The translations under genes were made by a program, and so were the position numbers. Positions 14,743-25,890 of a stretch of 64,000 nucleotides of DNA are shown one piece after another (within the stretch, counting starts at the first letter, position 1; each line of letters begins with the position of its first letter). The notes under the pieces are model-generated. The model saw only the letters and a program-made list of their open reading frames with translations. It was not told where the DNA came from and made no database searches. This DNA is from Pseudomonas nitroreducens. GTDB taxonomy: Bacteria > Pseudomonadota > Gammaproteobacteria > Pseudomonadales > Pseudomonadaceae. Location of the stretch: assembly GCF_024170165.1 (NCBI RefSeq), contig NZ_JALJXP010000012.1, positions 124,001 to 188,000 of the forward strand, in the 5' to 3' direction.

Positions 14743-17514
14743 TCAGAGCAGACTCAGCTCGCGGGCACGGCGTATCGCTTGGGTCCGATTGCGCACCTTG
14801 AGCTTCTCGTAGATGTTGTGCAGGTGCCATTTGACGGTGCCCAGGGCCAGCGACAGCTGCTGGCCGATCTCCTCGTTGGAGAGTCCCTGGGCCGCCAGGC
14901 ATACCACCTCGCGCTCGCGGTCGGTCAGACCTTCCTCGAGCACCTCGGGCGACCTGCGTGCTTCCTGCCCCGGCCAGACGGTCAACATTCCGCGAATGAA
15001 GACCTGCAATGCCGGTTGTCGCTCGGTGGACTCCAGTTGCTGAAGCAACTGGCGAATCCCCTCGCCTTCCTCGATGAAAATGCTCCGCACCCCTTCCCGC
15101 TCGGCGCCGATCAGGCATTGGCCGAGCAGGCTGTGGGAACGCTCCTGGTAACCCAGGCGCTGGTAGCTCAGGGCCGCCAGCAGGTCCAGGCGCAGCCGCT
15201 GCAGGCCGTGCCAGCCCGGCTGCAGCATGCCGCGCAGCTGGGTGATTTCGTGCAGCGCCTCGCTGAAGTGCCCGCGTGCCTGGAGCAGGCGAACACGGCT
15301 GATGCCCTGCACCCAGAGCACCGGATTGAACGGCATCTGCTTGTAGTGACTGGCGAGCTTCACCCAGTCGATCGCCTTGAGCCGCTGCTCGGCGCGCTTG
15401 CAGCGGTCGGTGGCGGTTTCCTGGAGGATCAGGTTGATCTCCTCGCCCACCGCCATGGCGAAAAAGCGCCAGGACTGGTTGCGCGAAGCCAGCGTCTGCA
15501 TCAGCCCGAGGGTGGCCAGCGCTTCCTTGCCGCGCCCCTGCAGGCGCTGGATACGCGCCAGGCATTGCATGCCCTGGGCGTACAGGTCGATGGGGTTGAC
15601 CACATCGACCCGACCCAGCGCCCAGCGCAGGCGTTCCTCCAGGCCATCCAGCTCGGTGCGGTAGTAGGCAGTCAGTGCTTCGGCTATGGCCGGCAACGCG
15701 AGGGCCTGGGAGCGTTTGTCGAACAGCGGCATGGCCTGCTCGCGCACGCGCTCGATGAGCATCTGCGCCTGCTTGACCTGGCCCTGCTCCAGCGCCAGCA
15801 CCACTTCGATGGTGCACTGCTGCATGTGCAGGTAGCGGCCGTCGAGGAAGTGATTGCGCTGCTGCGCCAGCCCCATCAGGCGACGCGCCTGTTCAGCCTG
15901 GCCACGCACGACCTGGGCGAAGGCGCCGATCAGCAGGATCGCGCCCTCGAGGAACGCCGAGTTCTGCCCCAGCTGGCTCTCCACCTTGCGGGCCAGGGTG
16001 ATGCACTGTTCGAGGTCATCTTTCTGCAGCGCCAGCACGGCCTTCACTGCCAGCGCCGAGAGGTACTGGTTGCCCATCGGGCCGCTGCCGCGGGAGTCGC
16101 CCCAGCGCGCCAGCAACTCGTCGATCATGCGGTTGGCTTCGGGCAGGCTGAGCTCGGTGGCGCGGGTCCAGACGTCGCTGAGCACGAGGATCGGGTAGCG
16201 CTCGGCGATCTCGTTCGGCACATGCTTGCGCCAGCGCGAGATCAGGTAGAGCTGACCCCGGTTGATCAGCTCCAGGCCGCAACCGTCGACCAGCGCGGCG
16301 AGCATCTCCGGGTCCTCGGCGAGGCAGGCATGCTCGATGGCCAGGGTCGGCATGTGGTGGTTGGTGAACCACAGGCTGGCATTGAAGTGCAGTTGCTTGA
16401 AGCGCTCCGGGTCGCGCTCGCGCAGACGGGCACGGAGGAAATCGGCGAACAGCTGGTGGAAGCGGTACCACTGGCGGTCGCGGTCCAGCGGCAGGAGGAA
16501 CAGCTGCATGCTGTCCAGGTGCTCCAGCAGCGCCTGGCCGTCCTGGCGACCGGTCAGGGTATTGGCCAGGTCGCCATTCAGGCGATTGGCGATCCCCAGG
16601 GACAGCAGTGCGCCCTGCACATCGGTCGGCAGGCGCTCGAACACCGCGCGCAGCAGGTAATCGCCCACCGCCGCCTTGTCGCTGCTGAGCAGCTTGAGGT
16701 CTTCCGGAGCACCCGGCTGCTGGCGCAGCCACAGGCTGACCAGGTGAACCCCCGCCATCCAACCTTCGGTCTGGTTGTGCAGCGACTGCAGGCAGCTATC
16801 TTCGAGTTGCAGGCCATCGCGGGCCAGGTACTCGCGGGTTTCGTCGCGGGACAGGCGCAGCTCGTCCTGGCCGATTTCCAGCAGCAGGCCCTTGGCGCGC
16901 CAGGTGGCGAGGTTCAGCGGCGGCTGGGAACGGCTGCCGATGGCCAGGGTGAGGCCGGGCGGCGCGTACTGCACCAGGCGATTGAGGCCGGCGAAGACGT
17001 CGGAATGGGTGATCTCATGCAGGTCGTCGAGTACCAGCAGGACCTTGCGCTCGTCGCGGGAGAGGTCCATCAGCAGGCTTTCCATGACCGCGACCACAGG
17101 CACGCGCATGGTGTTGTGCACGTACCCCAGCGCATCCTCGCCAGTGCCCGGCACAGCGGTGGCCAGGGCCTGGATGAGTTTCAGGCAGAAACGGCCGGGA
17201 TCGTCGTCGTCGCTCTCCAGGGAGAGCCAGGCGACCTGGTGGCCTTCGTTCGCACGCTTGCCGGCCAGCGCCGCCAGGGCGGTGGTCTTGCCGAAGCCGG
17301 CGGGCGCCGAGAACGACAGGATCGAGGCATAAGGATGTCGGTCCAGGGCATTCTGGACCTCGGGACGAATCAAATAATCAGCAGGCACCCGAGGGGGTGT
17401 TAATCTGGAGCGCAGAAGGCTGCCGGCTGCGGGCTCGAGCACTACATCCACGGCCTGTATCCCTATGTCATTATCGTTGTTGGTACGGAGCACTGTCCGC
17501 GTGGGATTCGTCAC
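14743..17514 (-). CDS. MalT-type LuxR-family ATP-binding regulator, second paralogue
   Basis: The 923-residue protein has the same layout as its neighbour: Walker A SAPAGFGKTTALAAL (about 69-83), a VLLVLDDLHEITHS Walker B region, TPR-like repeats, and a C-terminal LuxR DNA-binding domain (LTDREREVVCLAAQGLSNEEIGQQ ... TVKWHLHNIYEKLKVRNRTQAI). The start used is GTG at 17514, with only a weak ribosome site; no in-frame ATG occurs before the conserved part. The gene is divergent from pabB with 99 bases between. The two proteins are clearly related but far from identical, so they may form a hetero-regulator or answer different signals. Confidence 0.88.
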   Translation of the reverse strand: MTNPTRTVLRTNNDNDIGIQAVDVVLEPAAGSLLRSRLTPPRVPADYLIRPEVQNALDRHPYASILSFSAPAGFGKTTALAALAGKRANEGHQVAWLSLESDDDDPGRFCLKLIQALATAVPGTGEDALGYVHNTMRVPVVAVMESLLMDLSRDERKVLLVLDDLHEITHSDVFAGLNRLVQYAPPGLTLAIGSRSQPPLNLATWRAKGLLLEIGQDELRLSRDETREYLARDGLQLEDSCLQSLHNQTEGWMAGVHLVSLWLRQQPGAPEDLKLLSSDKAAVGDYLLRAVFERLPTDVQGALLSLGIANRLNGDLANTLTGRQDGQALLEHLDSMQLFLLPLDRDRQWYRFHQLFADFLRARLRERDPERFKQLHFNASLWFTNHHMPTLAIEHACLAEDPEMLAALVDGCGLELINRGQLYLISRWRKHVPNEIAERYPILVLSDVWTRATELSLPEANRMIDELLARWGDSRGSGPMGNQYLSALAVKAVLALQKDDLEQCITLARKVESQLGQNSAFLEGAILLIGAFAQVVRGQAEQARRLMGLAQQRNHFLDGRYLHMQQCTIEVVLALEQGQVKQAQMLIERVREQAMPLFDKRSQALALPAIAEALTAYYRTELDGLEERLRWALGRVDVVNPIDLYAQGMQCLARIQRLQGRGKEALATLGLMQTLASRNQSWRFFAMAVGEEINLILQETATDRCKRAEQRLKAIDWVKLASHYKQMPFNPVLWVQGISRVRLLQARGHFSEALHEITQLRGMLQPGWHGLQRLRLDLLAALSYQRLGYQERSHSLLGQCLIGAEREGVRSIFIEEGEGIRQLLQQLESTERQPALQVFIRGMLTVWPGQEARRSPEVLEEGLTDREREVVCLAAQGLSNEEIGQQLSLALGTVKWHLHNIYEKLKVRNRTQAIRRARELSLL

Positions 17515-17613
17515 TTCTTATCAGAATGCTTTTCCTACGTAAACTGAAGAAATAGCTCTAGGATCGACACTTCAGCCGACCTGTTCACCTCATTTGCCTG
17601 CACGCTGTTACCC

Positions 17614-18957
<1,344 letters not shown>

Positions 18958-18964
18958 TCCTCCC

Positions 18965-19043
18965 TGTAGGAGCGAGCTTGCTCGCGAACAGATTCTCCGG
19001 CCACATCGATACCGGGCGATTCGTGAGCAAGCTCGCTCCTACA
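18965..19043. repeat. REP-type inverted repeat
   Basis: Copy of the TGTAGGAGCGAGCTTGCTCGCGAA family with inverted arms at both ends. It is located 7 bases after the pabB stop and before the shared terminator. Confidence 0.85.
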
Positions 19044-19075
19044 AAAAAGCGCCACAAAGAAAAGGCCAGCCAAAG

Positions 19076-19103
19076 AAAAAGCCCCGCTGATGCGGGGCTT
19101 TTT
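19076..19103. terminator. Bidirectional terminator between pabB and thrH
   Basis: AAAAAGCCCCGC/GCGGGGCTTTTT stem with a TGAT loop lies between convergent genes and can serve both strands. Confidence 0.9.
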
Positions 19104-19117
19104 CGTCACAGCCGGAG

Positions 19118-19735
19118 TTACAGGCTGAGCGGGCGGTTGGACGCCTTGAGGAATTCCTTCTTCAGGTCCTCATAGGTGTGCACGGCCGGGAACTGCGGGA
19201 ACTCGCGAATCACGTTGTCCGGCGCGTGGAACAGGATGCCGGCGTGGGCTTCGGAGAGCATGGTGGTGTCGTTGTAGGAGTCGCCAGCGGCGATCACACG
19301 GTAGTACAGGCTCTTGAAGGCAATGACCGACTGACGCTTCGGATCCTTCTGGCGCAGTTGGTAATCCACCACGCGATCGGTCTCGTCGGTGATCAGCTTG
19401 TGGCACAGCAGGGTCGGGAAACCGAGCTGGCGCATCAGCGGCTGGGAGAACTCGTAGAAGGTGTCGGAGAGGATCACCACCTGGAAGCGCTCGCGCAGCC
19501 AGTCGACGAACTCCACCGCGCCGTCCAGCGGCTTCAGGGTGGCGATCACTTCCTGGATGTCGGACAGCTTCAGGCCGTGCTCGTCGAGGATGCGCAGACG
19601 CTGCTTCATCAGCACGTCGTAATCCGGGATGTCACGGGTCGTCGCCTTCAGCGCTTCGATACCGGTTTTTTCAGCGAAGGCGATCCAGATTTCCGGAACC
19701 AGAACCCCTTCCAGGTCGAGACAGGCGATTTCCAC
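19118..19735 (-). CDS. thrH: Phosphoserine/homoserine phosphotransferase ThrH
   Basis: ThrH is a HAD-superfamily enzyme that removes phosphate from phosphoserine and can transfer it to homoserine, linking serine and threonine synthesis. The 205-residue length matches. HAD motif I is CLDLEGVLVPE with nucleophile Asp7, motif II is VVILSDTFYEF, and motif IV is AAGDSYNDTTML. The start is GTG at 19735 with GGGGA upstream. It is monocistronic, convergent with pabB and divergent from cysH. Confidence 0.95.
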   Translation of the reverse strand: MEIACLDLEGVLVPEIWIAFAEKTGIEALKATTRDIPDYDVLMKQRLRILDEHGLKLSDIQEVIATLKPLDGAVEFVDWLRERFQVVILSDTFYEFSQPLMRQLGFPTLLCHKLITDETDRVVDYQLRQKDPKRQSVIAFKSLYYRVIAAGDSYNDTTMLSEAHAGILFHAPDNVIREFPQFPAVHTYEDLKKEFLKASNRPLSL

Positions 19736-19924
19736 GAACGATTTCCCCGCAGGTTTGACTTGAGAGGCGGCACTCTAGCCGCTCGCTCCAAGCGGCGCAA
19801 CGCGGCACTTATACCCAAACACCACAGTGGTCCTTCCTCATGGTTATTTAGGGGCATATCCGCCTCTTTGCTACCATCGCGCCCACAGAGCGCCTTGCGC
19901 CATTAAAACTAGGAATACCGCCTG

Positions 19925-20659
19925 ATGAGCCTCCCGTTCGATATCGCGGAAATCGCCGCGAGCTATGCCAGCAAAGCCCCACAGGACATCCTGAAGCTTG
20001 CCTTCGAGCACTTCGGCGATGAGTTGTGGATTTCCTTCAGCGGTGCCGAGGACGTGGTGCTGGTGGACATGGCCTGGAAGCTCAACAAGAACGTCAAGGT
20101 GTTCAGCCTGGACACCGGTCGCCTGCATCCGGAGACCTACCGCTTCATCGAGCAGGTCCGCGAGCACTACGGCATCGCCATCGAAGTGATGACCCCGGAC
20201 CCGCGCCTGCTGGAGCCGTTCGTCAAGGAAAAGGGTCTGTTCAGCTTCTTCAAGGACGGCCATGGCGAGTGCTGCGGCATCCGCAAGATCGAGCCGCTCA
20301 AGCGCAAGCTGTCCAGCGTGAGCGCCTGGGCCACCGGCCAGCGCAAGGACCAGAGCCCCGGCACCCGCAGCCAGGTCGCCGTGGTCGAAGTGGACGGCGC
20401 CTTCTCCACCCCGGAGAAACCGCTGGTGAAGTTCAACCCGCTGGCGAACATGAGCAGCGAAGAGGTCTGGGCCTACATCCGCATGCTGGAAATTCCCTAC
20501 AACAGCCTGCACGAGCGCGGCTTCATCAGCATCGGCTGCGAGCCCTGCACCCGCCCTGTGCTGCCGAACCAGCACGAGCGCGAAGGCCGCTGGTGGTGGG
20601 AAGAAGCCACGCAGAAAGAGTGCGGCCTGCACGCCGGCAATTTGATCAGCAAGGCCTGA
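19925..20659 (+). CDS. cysH: Assimilatory APS/PAPS reductase CysH
   Basis: The enzyme reduces adenylyl sulfate to sulfite during cysteine synthesis. The four cluster cysteines, Cys116-Cys117 (GECCGIRK) and Cys205/Cys208 (GCEPCTRP), are present, so this is the [4Fe-4S] type that prefers APS over PAPS. The C-terminal KECGLH motif gives catalytic Cys233. The N-terminal [10 protein letters not shown] is the PP-loop. Length is 244. AGGAAT precedes the ATG. The AT-richer gap to thrH (19736-19924) is where a CysB site would be expected. Confidence 0.95.
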   Translation: MSLPFDIAEIAASYASKAPQDILKLAFEHFGDELWISFSGAEDVVLVDMAWKLNKNVKVFSLDTGRLHPETYRFIEQVREHYGIAIEVMTPDPRLLEPFVKEKGLFSFFKDGHGECCGIRKIEPLKRKLSSVSAWATGQRKDQSPGTRSQVAVVEVDGAFSTPEKPLVKFNPLANMSSEEVWAYIRMLEIPYNSLHERGFISIGCEPCTRPVLPNQHEREGRWWWEEATQKECGLHAGNLISKA

Positions 20660-20740
20660 AGCCTTACCCTCGGCTGACGGAAATTTCCCTGTCAGCCCGC
20701 AGCCCAGGATCGGACGCCTGCCTGCGGCGGAGCCGATCCC

Positions 20741-21085
20741 ATGCGCATCACCCTGGTAAAGAAGGTCCTGGCCGATGGCCAGGACTGCCGCAAGTGCCGC
20801 GAAGTCCACGAGAGGCTGGAAAAAGGCGGCTATCTGAACCGCATCGACCGCACCCTGGTCGCCGACGAGCGCAACCCTGCCAGCACCGGCTGGCTGGTCG
20901 CCGCGCAGTACGGCGTGGACACCGCGCCCTTCTTCGTCGTCCGTCACGATGATGGCCGCGAGGTGGTCTACACGGTATTCATGAGCTTCCTCCATGAAGT
21001 CCTGGAAGGCCGTGGAGAACTTCCACTGGATTCCCGCGAAGCCCTGGCCGAACTGGCCCGGCGCGACGAGCTGGACAATCTGTGA
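20741..21085 (+). CDS. Small CxxC protein downstream of cysH
   Basis: This 114-residue cytoplasmic protein has a thioredoxin-like N-terminal CxxC (QDCRKCREV, Cys16/Cys19) and a TAPFFVVRHDDGREVVYTVF segment that resembles the cis-Pro side of a thioredoxin fold. No other function is recognisable. It lies 81 bases after cysH on the same strand and may be co-transcribed, which hints at a link with thiol chemistry or sulfate reduction, for example delivery of electrons. That role is an inference. A homologue occupies the same place in P. aeruginosa as far as I recall. Confidence 0.7.
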   Translation: MRITLVKKVLADGQDCRKCREVHERLEKGGYLNRIDRTLVADERNPASTGWLVAAQYGVDTAPFFVVRHDDGREVVYTVFMSFLHEVLEGRGELPLDSREALAELARRDELDNL

Positions 21086-21219
21086 CGCGCTCATCTCTCT
21101 GCGCGCTGCACCGCCCGGGCGTCTCCTTTTAAGGTTTCCTTCACACTCCTGCGGATAGTCTCGCCTGCTTCATCGCCGGGCAGTTGCCCGGCCGTCATCC
21201 ATCTGCCTGTCCCGCCCCA

Positions 21220-21849
21220 ATGCCAAGTGCCCTTTCAACGGTCCCCAGCACCCAGCTCGAGGCCCTCAATCAGTCCCTGTTCCTCGCCATCAACGCTACC
21301 CCGGACACCCCTGCCGGGTTGATCCACCTCGCCCAGCTGGTCGCCACGGTTCCACTCTTCCTGCTGCCGCTGACTCTGCTGTGGCTCTGGTGCCGGGGTG
21401 ACTCCACGAGACGCGATGCGCTGCTGCGGGCGGCGCTGGTGATGGCAGCCGGCCTGACTCTGGCCCAGGTCATTGGCCTGCTCTGGCCCGCGACCCGCCC
21501 CTTCGCCATGGGGCTTGGCCATGCCTGGCTGAACCACGCCGCCAATGCCTCCTTCCCCAGCGACCACATGACCCTGTTCGCCTGCGCCGCGCTCAGCCTG
21601 CTGTGCGACGGCGCTCTCGTGGCCGGCGGCCTGCTGGCTCTGACCGGCATCCTCGTCGGTCTGGCGCGGGTCTATCTGGGCATCCACTTCCCGCTGGACC
21701 TGCTCGGCGGCTGCGCCGTCGCCGCCATTGCCAACACCCTCGCGTGGGTCGGTTGGGCACGCTGGGGAGCACGCTGCACCCAGGCAGCGGAGAACCTCCA
21801 CCGTCGCTGGCTGGCCCCACTGATAAGGCGTGGCTGGGTTCGCGCCTGA
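21220..21849 (+). CDS. PAP2-family phosphatase, probable undecaprenyl-diphosphatase
   Basis: This 209-residue polytopic membrane protein has all three PAP2 phosphatase blocks: a PATRPF variant of the first motif, SFPSDH for PSGH, and LARVYLGIHFPLDLLGG for SRxxxxxHxxxD. Length and motif spacing are like BcrC-type undecaprenyl pyrophosphate phosphatases, which recycle the cell-wall lipid carrier in the periplasmic leaflet. A TTG 36 bases upstream would extend the ORF, but ATG 21220 begins the conserved part. Substrate is predicted, not shown. Confidence 0.8.
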   Translation: MPSALSTVPSTQLEALNQSLFLAINATPDTPAGLIHLAQLVATVPLFLLPLTLLWLWCRGDSTRRDALLRAALVMAAGLTLAQVIGLLWPATRPFAMGLGHAWLNHAANASFPSDHMTLFACAALSLLCDGALVAGGLLALTGILVGLARVYLGIHFPLDLLGGCAVAAIANTLAWVGWARWGARCTQAAENLHRRWLAPLIRRGWVRA

Positions 21850-21861
21850 ACAGCAGACATG

Positions 21862-21889
21862 AAAACGCCCGGCATGGCCGGGCGTTTTT
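21862..21889. terminator. Bidirectional terminator between PAP2 gene and cysB
   Basis: AAAACGCCCGGC/GCCGGGCGTTTT stem with a 3-nt loop, followed by T5; it lies between convergent genes. Confidence 0.9.
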
Positions 21890-21904
21890 CTGCCAGCGGC
21901 GAAC

Positions 21905-22921
<1,017 letters not shown>

Positions 22922-22933
22922 TTATCGTTTTAT

Positions 22934-22949
22934 AACCATATTAATGGTT
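22934..22949. promoter_or_regulatory. Candidate cysB operator
   Basis: Inverted repeat AACCAT-ATTA-ATGGTT in the AT-rich stretch 55-70 bases upstream of cysB. Position and composition fit LysR autoregulation; the assignment to CysB is an inference. Confidence 0.45.
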
Positions 22950-23046
22950 TAAGGAATAAAACTAGACGTTTTTTTTCGCCCTGCATGCCATTCGTCTAAA
23001 GCCCCACGGAAATTCCGGACTTGTCCGACGTATCGTCACAAAGCCC

Positions 23047-23532
23047 TCAGCGGTGCTGCAGCATCGGCACCAGATAGACCGGCACCTCGGCCAGTTGCAC
23101 CAGGCGTCCGGCGGTGCGCCCCAGCGGCGTGTTCAGCCCATCCCCATGGCTGTGGCTGCCGGCCACGATGATGTCGACGCCCAGGCGCTTGGCCTCGTCG
23201 AGGATCACCATCGGCGCGTCCCCCTGCACGACGCGCACCGAGCGGATCAGCTCGGCGTCCTGGCGCGCCTCCCCCAGTTCATCGCGGAAGCCTTCCATCA
23301 CCCGCTGCTCGATGCTGCCCATGACATTGGTCAGGCCATTGGTGCGCATCTCGTTCAGCGTGCCGTCGTCCAGGTAGGTCTGCAGGACGGACTCGGCGAA
23401 CAGCCCCAGCGGCTCCACCGCATGCACGACATACACCTCGGCTCCGTAGGCACGGGCCAGGGAAAGTGCGTGCTGGAGGACGTAAGGGGCGTAAAGACCG
23501 AGGTCAGTGGCGTAAAGAATCGTTCGGATCAT
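23047..23532 (-). CDS. Universal stress protein (UspA family)
   Basis: This 161-residue single-domain Usp begins MIRTILYATDLG. The ATP-binding signature G-2x-G-9x-G(S/T) is partly visible in VDIIVAGSHSHGDGLNTPLGRTAGRLVQLAEVPV. Such proteins bind ATP or AMP and help cells survive stress or anaerobiosis. It lies between cysB and the 5'-nucleotidase gene with its own ribosome site. The specific stress is unknown. Confidence 0.87.
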   Translation of the reverse strand: MIRTILYATDLGLYAPYVLQHALSLARAYGAEVYVVHAVEPLGLFAESVLQTYLDDGTLNEMRTNGLTNVMGSIEQRVMEGFRDELGEARQDAELIRSVRVVQGDAPMVILDEAKRLGVDIIVAGSHSHGDGLNTPLGRTAGRLVQLAEVPVYLVPMLQHR

Positions 23533-23628
23533 GCGGCCTCCTCGACTGCCTGCGCGGCGGGGCCTATCCAGCAGCGTAGCAGGAGAACGCGAATCGCTCC
23601 GAGAAGGCCGGATGTCGGGGCCCGGCGG

Positions 23629-24539
23629 CTATCCGGCGACCTGCTTCTCGTTGCTCACGCCATGGGGAACATGGCCGGTCGCCACCACCTCCCGCGCCTT
23701 CTCGCAGTGCATTGGCTGGTCGTCGAAGAACACGTCGGCGGCGAAGGCTTCGAGGAAGGCGGCCTTGTCCAGGCCACCAAGGAACAGCGACTCGTCCAGG
23801 CGGATGTCCCACTCGCGCAGGGTGCGGATCACCCGCTCATGGGCCGGGGCCGAGCGCGCGGTGACCAGCGCCGTGCGGATCGGGCAGGACTCCTGCGGGA
23901 AGGCCTGCTGCACGCGGTTGAGCGCCTTCAGGAAGGGCTTGAACGGCCCGCCACCCAGCGGCTCGCGGGCGGACTCGCGCTCGTGGGTCTGGAAGGCTTC
24001 GAGCCCGCCCTGCTGGTAGACGCGCTCGGAGTCGTCGGAGAACAGCACCGCATCGCCGTCGAAGGCGAAGCGCAACTCGCCACTGGCTTCGCGGCGGGTG
24101 CCGCCGGAAAGGATGGTCGCGGCAGCGAAGCCGGCTTCCAGTGCGTTACGCACGTCCTCTATATGGGTGGACAGGAACAGGTGGCAGTTGAACGCCTTGA
24201 GGTAGGGATAAGGGCTGCGGCCACCGACGAAGGCGGCGCGGGAGATACCCAGGCCGTAATGCTGGATGGAGTTGAACACGCGCAGGCCGGTGTCGGCGCT
24301 GTTGCGCGAGACCAGGACGACTTCCACCGGAGCGCTGTCGGTCCCGCCATTGAGGGCGAGCAGCTTCTGCACCAGGGCAAAGGCATCGCCCGGCGGCAGG
24401 ACTTCGTCCTCGCGGTCGATCTGGTACTGGCGATAGGCTTCGACACCCTCGCTTTCATAAACCTGATGACTTTCCCGCAGGTCGAACAGTGCCGCGAGGA
24501 GATCGCCACCACCAGCTTGTCGCCCAGCCCTTTTGCCAT
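23629..24539 (-). pseudogene. 5'-nucleotidase, frameshifted near the N-terminus
   Basis: The protein matches the cytosolic 5'-nucleotidase family (LVVAISSRALFDL ... FDGDAVLFSDDSERVYQQGGL ... FFDDQPMHCEKAREVV). It starts MAKGLGDKLVVAISSR at ATG 24539, but after that Arg the frame reads HCSTCGK. The expected ALFDLRESHQVYES continues in the next frame. One base is missing in the run at 24492-24493 (a C on the plus strand). Restoring it gives 304 codons (303 residues), the usual length. It may be a real frameshift, or a sequencing error in a short homopolymer. Downstream of the break the frame is intact to 23629. Confidence 0.8.
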
Positions 24540-24556
24540 GCTTCCCCCGGTGTCCG

Positions 24557-25504
24557 TCAGCGCGCCTGGTTGCGCGCGTCGATGAAGCGCAGTGCGCGGT
24601 ACAGCGCCTCGATCTTCGGCAAGTCACGCCCGGCCTTGCGCGCGGCCTCCAGCGGCGCCGCGTAGATAGCCCCCAGTTCCAGCGGTCGGCGCTGGGCAAA
24701 GTCATGGTACATGCTGGGCAGGTAATCCGGCATGGCGTCGGTGGAGCTGAGCATCGCGCCGACTATGCCTGGCGGCAGCGAGTGGCCGCAGGCGGCAGCG
24801 CCAGTGATGACTTCCTCCATCAACTCGGCTACCAGGGCACGGCTGTCGGGGTTGTCCATGATCGCTCTAGTGCCACTGTCGAGCAGCACGGAGAGACCGT
24901 TGTAGGGGATGTTCCAGACCAGCTTCTGCCAGCGCGCCTGCTCCAGGTTGGGCATGGCGTTGGAATCCAGGCCGGCGCTGCGGAACAACGCGGCGCCCTC
25001 CTCCACCACCGCCTGGCGCGCTTCGGCCTCCTGTGCGGAGCCCGAGTGGTAACCGATGTTCACCCCGCCAAAGGCCTGGTGTTCGATCACGCCCGGCTCG
25101 GCGCGGTGCACACAGATGAAGCACAGCCCGCCCAGCAGGTGGATGTGCTCGGGCAGCAGCGCACGCAACTCGTCTTCCACGGCGAGGCCATTCTGCAGCA
25201 GCAGGACCTTGGCTCCCTGCGCAGCGGTCTGAATGATCAGCGGCGCGAGGTCGGCATTGCTGGTGGTCTTGGCGCCTACCAGCAGCCAGTCACAGGGCGG
25301 CATCTTTGCCACGTCGTCGTAGGCATTCACCGGCGACAGGCTCAGCGCGCCGTGCACCTGGCTGTTCAGGCGCAGACCGTTCTGCGCGACGGCGGGATAT
25401 TCGCTGCGCAGCAGGAAGTGAACGTCATGGCCGGCGCGGGCCAGCATCAGGCCGTAGAAGCCACCGATGGCGCCGGTTCCGATGATGCCGATTCGCAGAT
25501 TCAT
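24557..25504 (-). CDS. Putative 2-dehydropantoate 2-reductase (PanE-like)
   Basis: The 315-residue protein has an N-terminal Rossmann motif (IGIIGTGAIGGFYG) and PanE-type blocks (LLVGAKTTSN, LLLQNGLAVED, KLVWNIPYNGLSVLLD). Family members reduce ketopantoate with NADPH for pantothenate synthesis, but many paralogues have other substrates. The start ATG (25504) overlaps the TGA of the thioredoxin-like gene as TGATG, so translation is coupled. It ends 17 bases before the 5'-nucleotidase start, in one operon. Confidence 0.82.
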   Translation of the reverse strand: MNLRIGIIGTGAIGGFYGLMLARAGHDVHFLLRSEYPAVAQNGLRLNSQVHGALSLSPVNAYDDVAKMPPCDWLLVGAKTTSNADLAPLIIQTAAQGAKVLLLQNGLAVEDELRALLPEHIHLLGGLCFICVHRAEPGVIEHQAFGGVNIGYHSGSAQEAEARQAVVEEGAALFRSAGLDSNAMPNLEQARWQKLVWNIPYNGLSVLLDSGTRAIMDNPDSRALVAELMEEVITGAAACGHSLPPGIVGAMLSSTDAMPDYLPSMYHDFAQRRPLELGAIYAAPLEAARKAGRDLPKIEALYRALRFIDARNQAR

Positions 25505-25890
25505 CAAGGCAATTCCTCAGCAGGGCGCGACAGGGCAGCGCGCAGGGCTTGGGTCAGGGGTTCAGGGCGAAGCGGAGCGTGAACCGGGCCGAGGAAATGG
25601 CCGTCGCGCACCAGGAACAGGGAAGGCAGATGGAAGACTTCATAGCGCTCGACCAGGCCGCCGCTGTGCCCGGCGTCGATCCAGCACAGGCGGTCCACCG
25701 GCAGGTCGAACTGCGGCAGCGCTTCTTTTGCCCAGCGACAGGTGGAGCAGCCCGCGCCGGTGAAAATCAGCAGCGATACGCCCGGCAGCTCCAGCAGCCG
25801 GCGGTCGGCATCCAGGTCAGTCAGCTCCAGGGCCGGCACTATACTCAGGGTGCCACCACTATAAAGATTGCAGTCGGAGCGTTCCGTCAT
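25504..25890 (-). CDS. Thioredoxin-fold protein with CSTC motif
   Basis: This 128-residue protein contains a thioredoxin-like active site (LIFTGAGCSTCRWAKEALPQF) and the cis-Pro region (VFHLPSLFLVRDGHF). A disulfide exchange or reductase role is likely; the partner is unknown. The ATG at 25890 lies within a CATG shared with the start of the divergent PilZ gene. A GTG about 54 bases further in would avoid this, but has no clear ribosome site. It is the first gene of the thioredoxin-PanE-nucleotidase operon. Confidence 0.72.
   Translation of the reverse strand: MTERSDCNLYSGGTLSIVPALELTDLDADRRLLELPGVSLLIFTGAGCSTCRWAKEALPQFDLPVDRLCWIDAGHSGGLVERYEVFHLPSLFLVRDGHFLGPVHAPLRPEPLTQALRAALSRPAEELP

Noticed and set aside
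14365..17403. Open frame of about 1000 codons opposite the second MalT-type regulator
   Set aside because: Same third-position GC artefact; the minus-strand protein has clear Walker and LuxR motifs.
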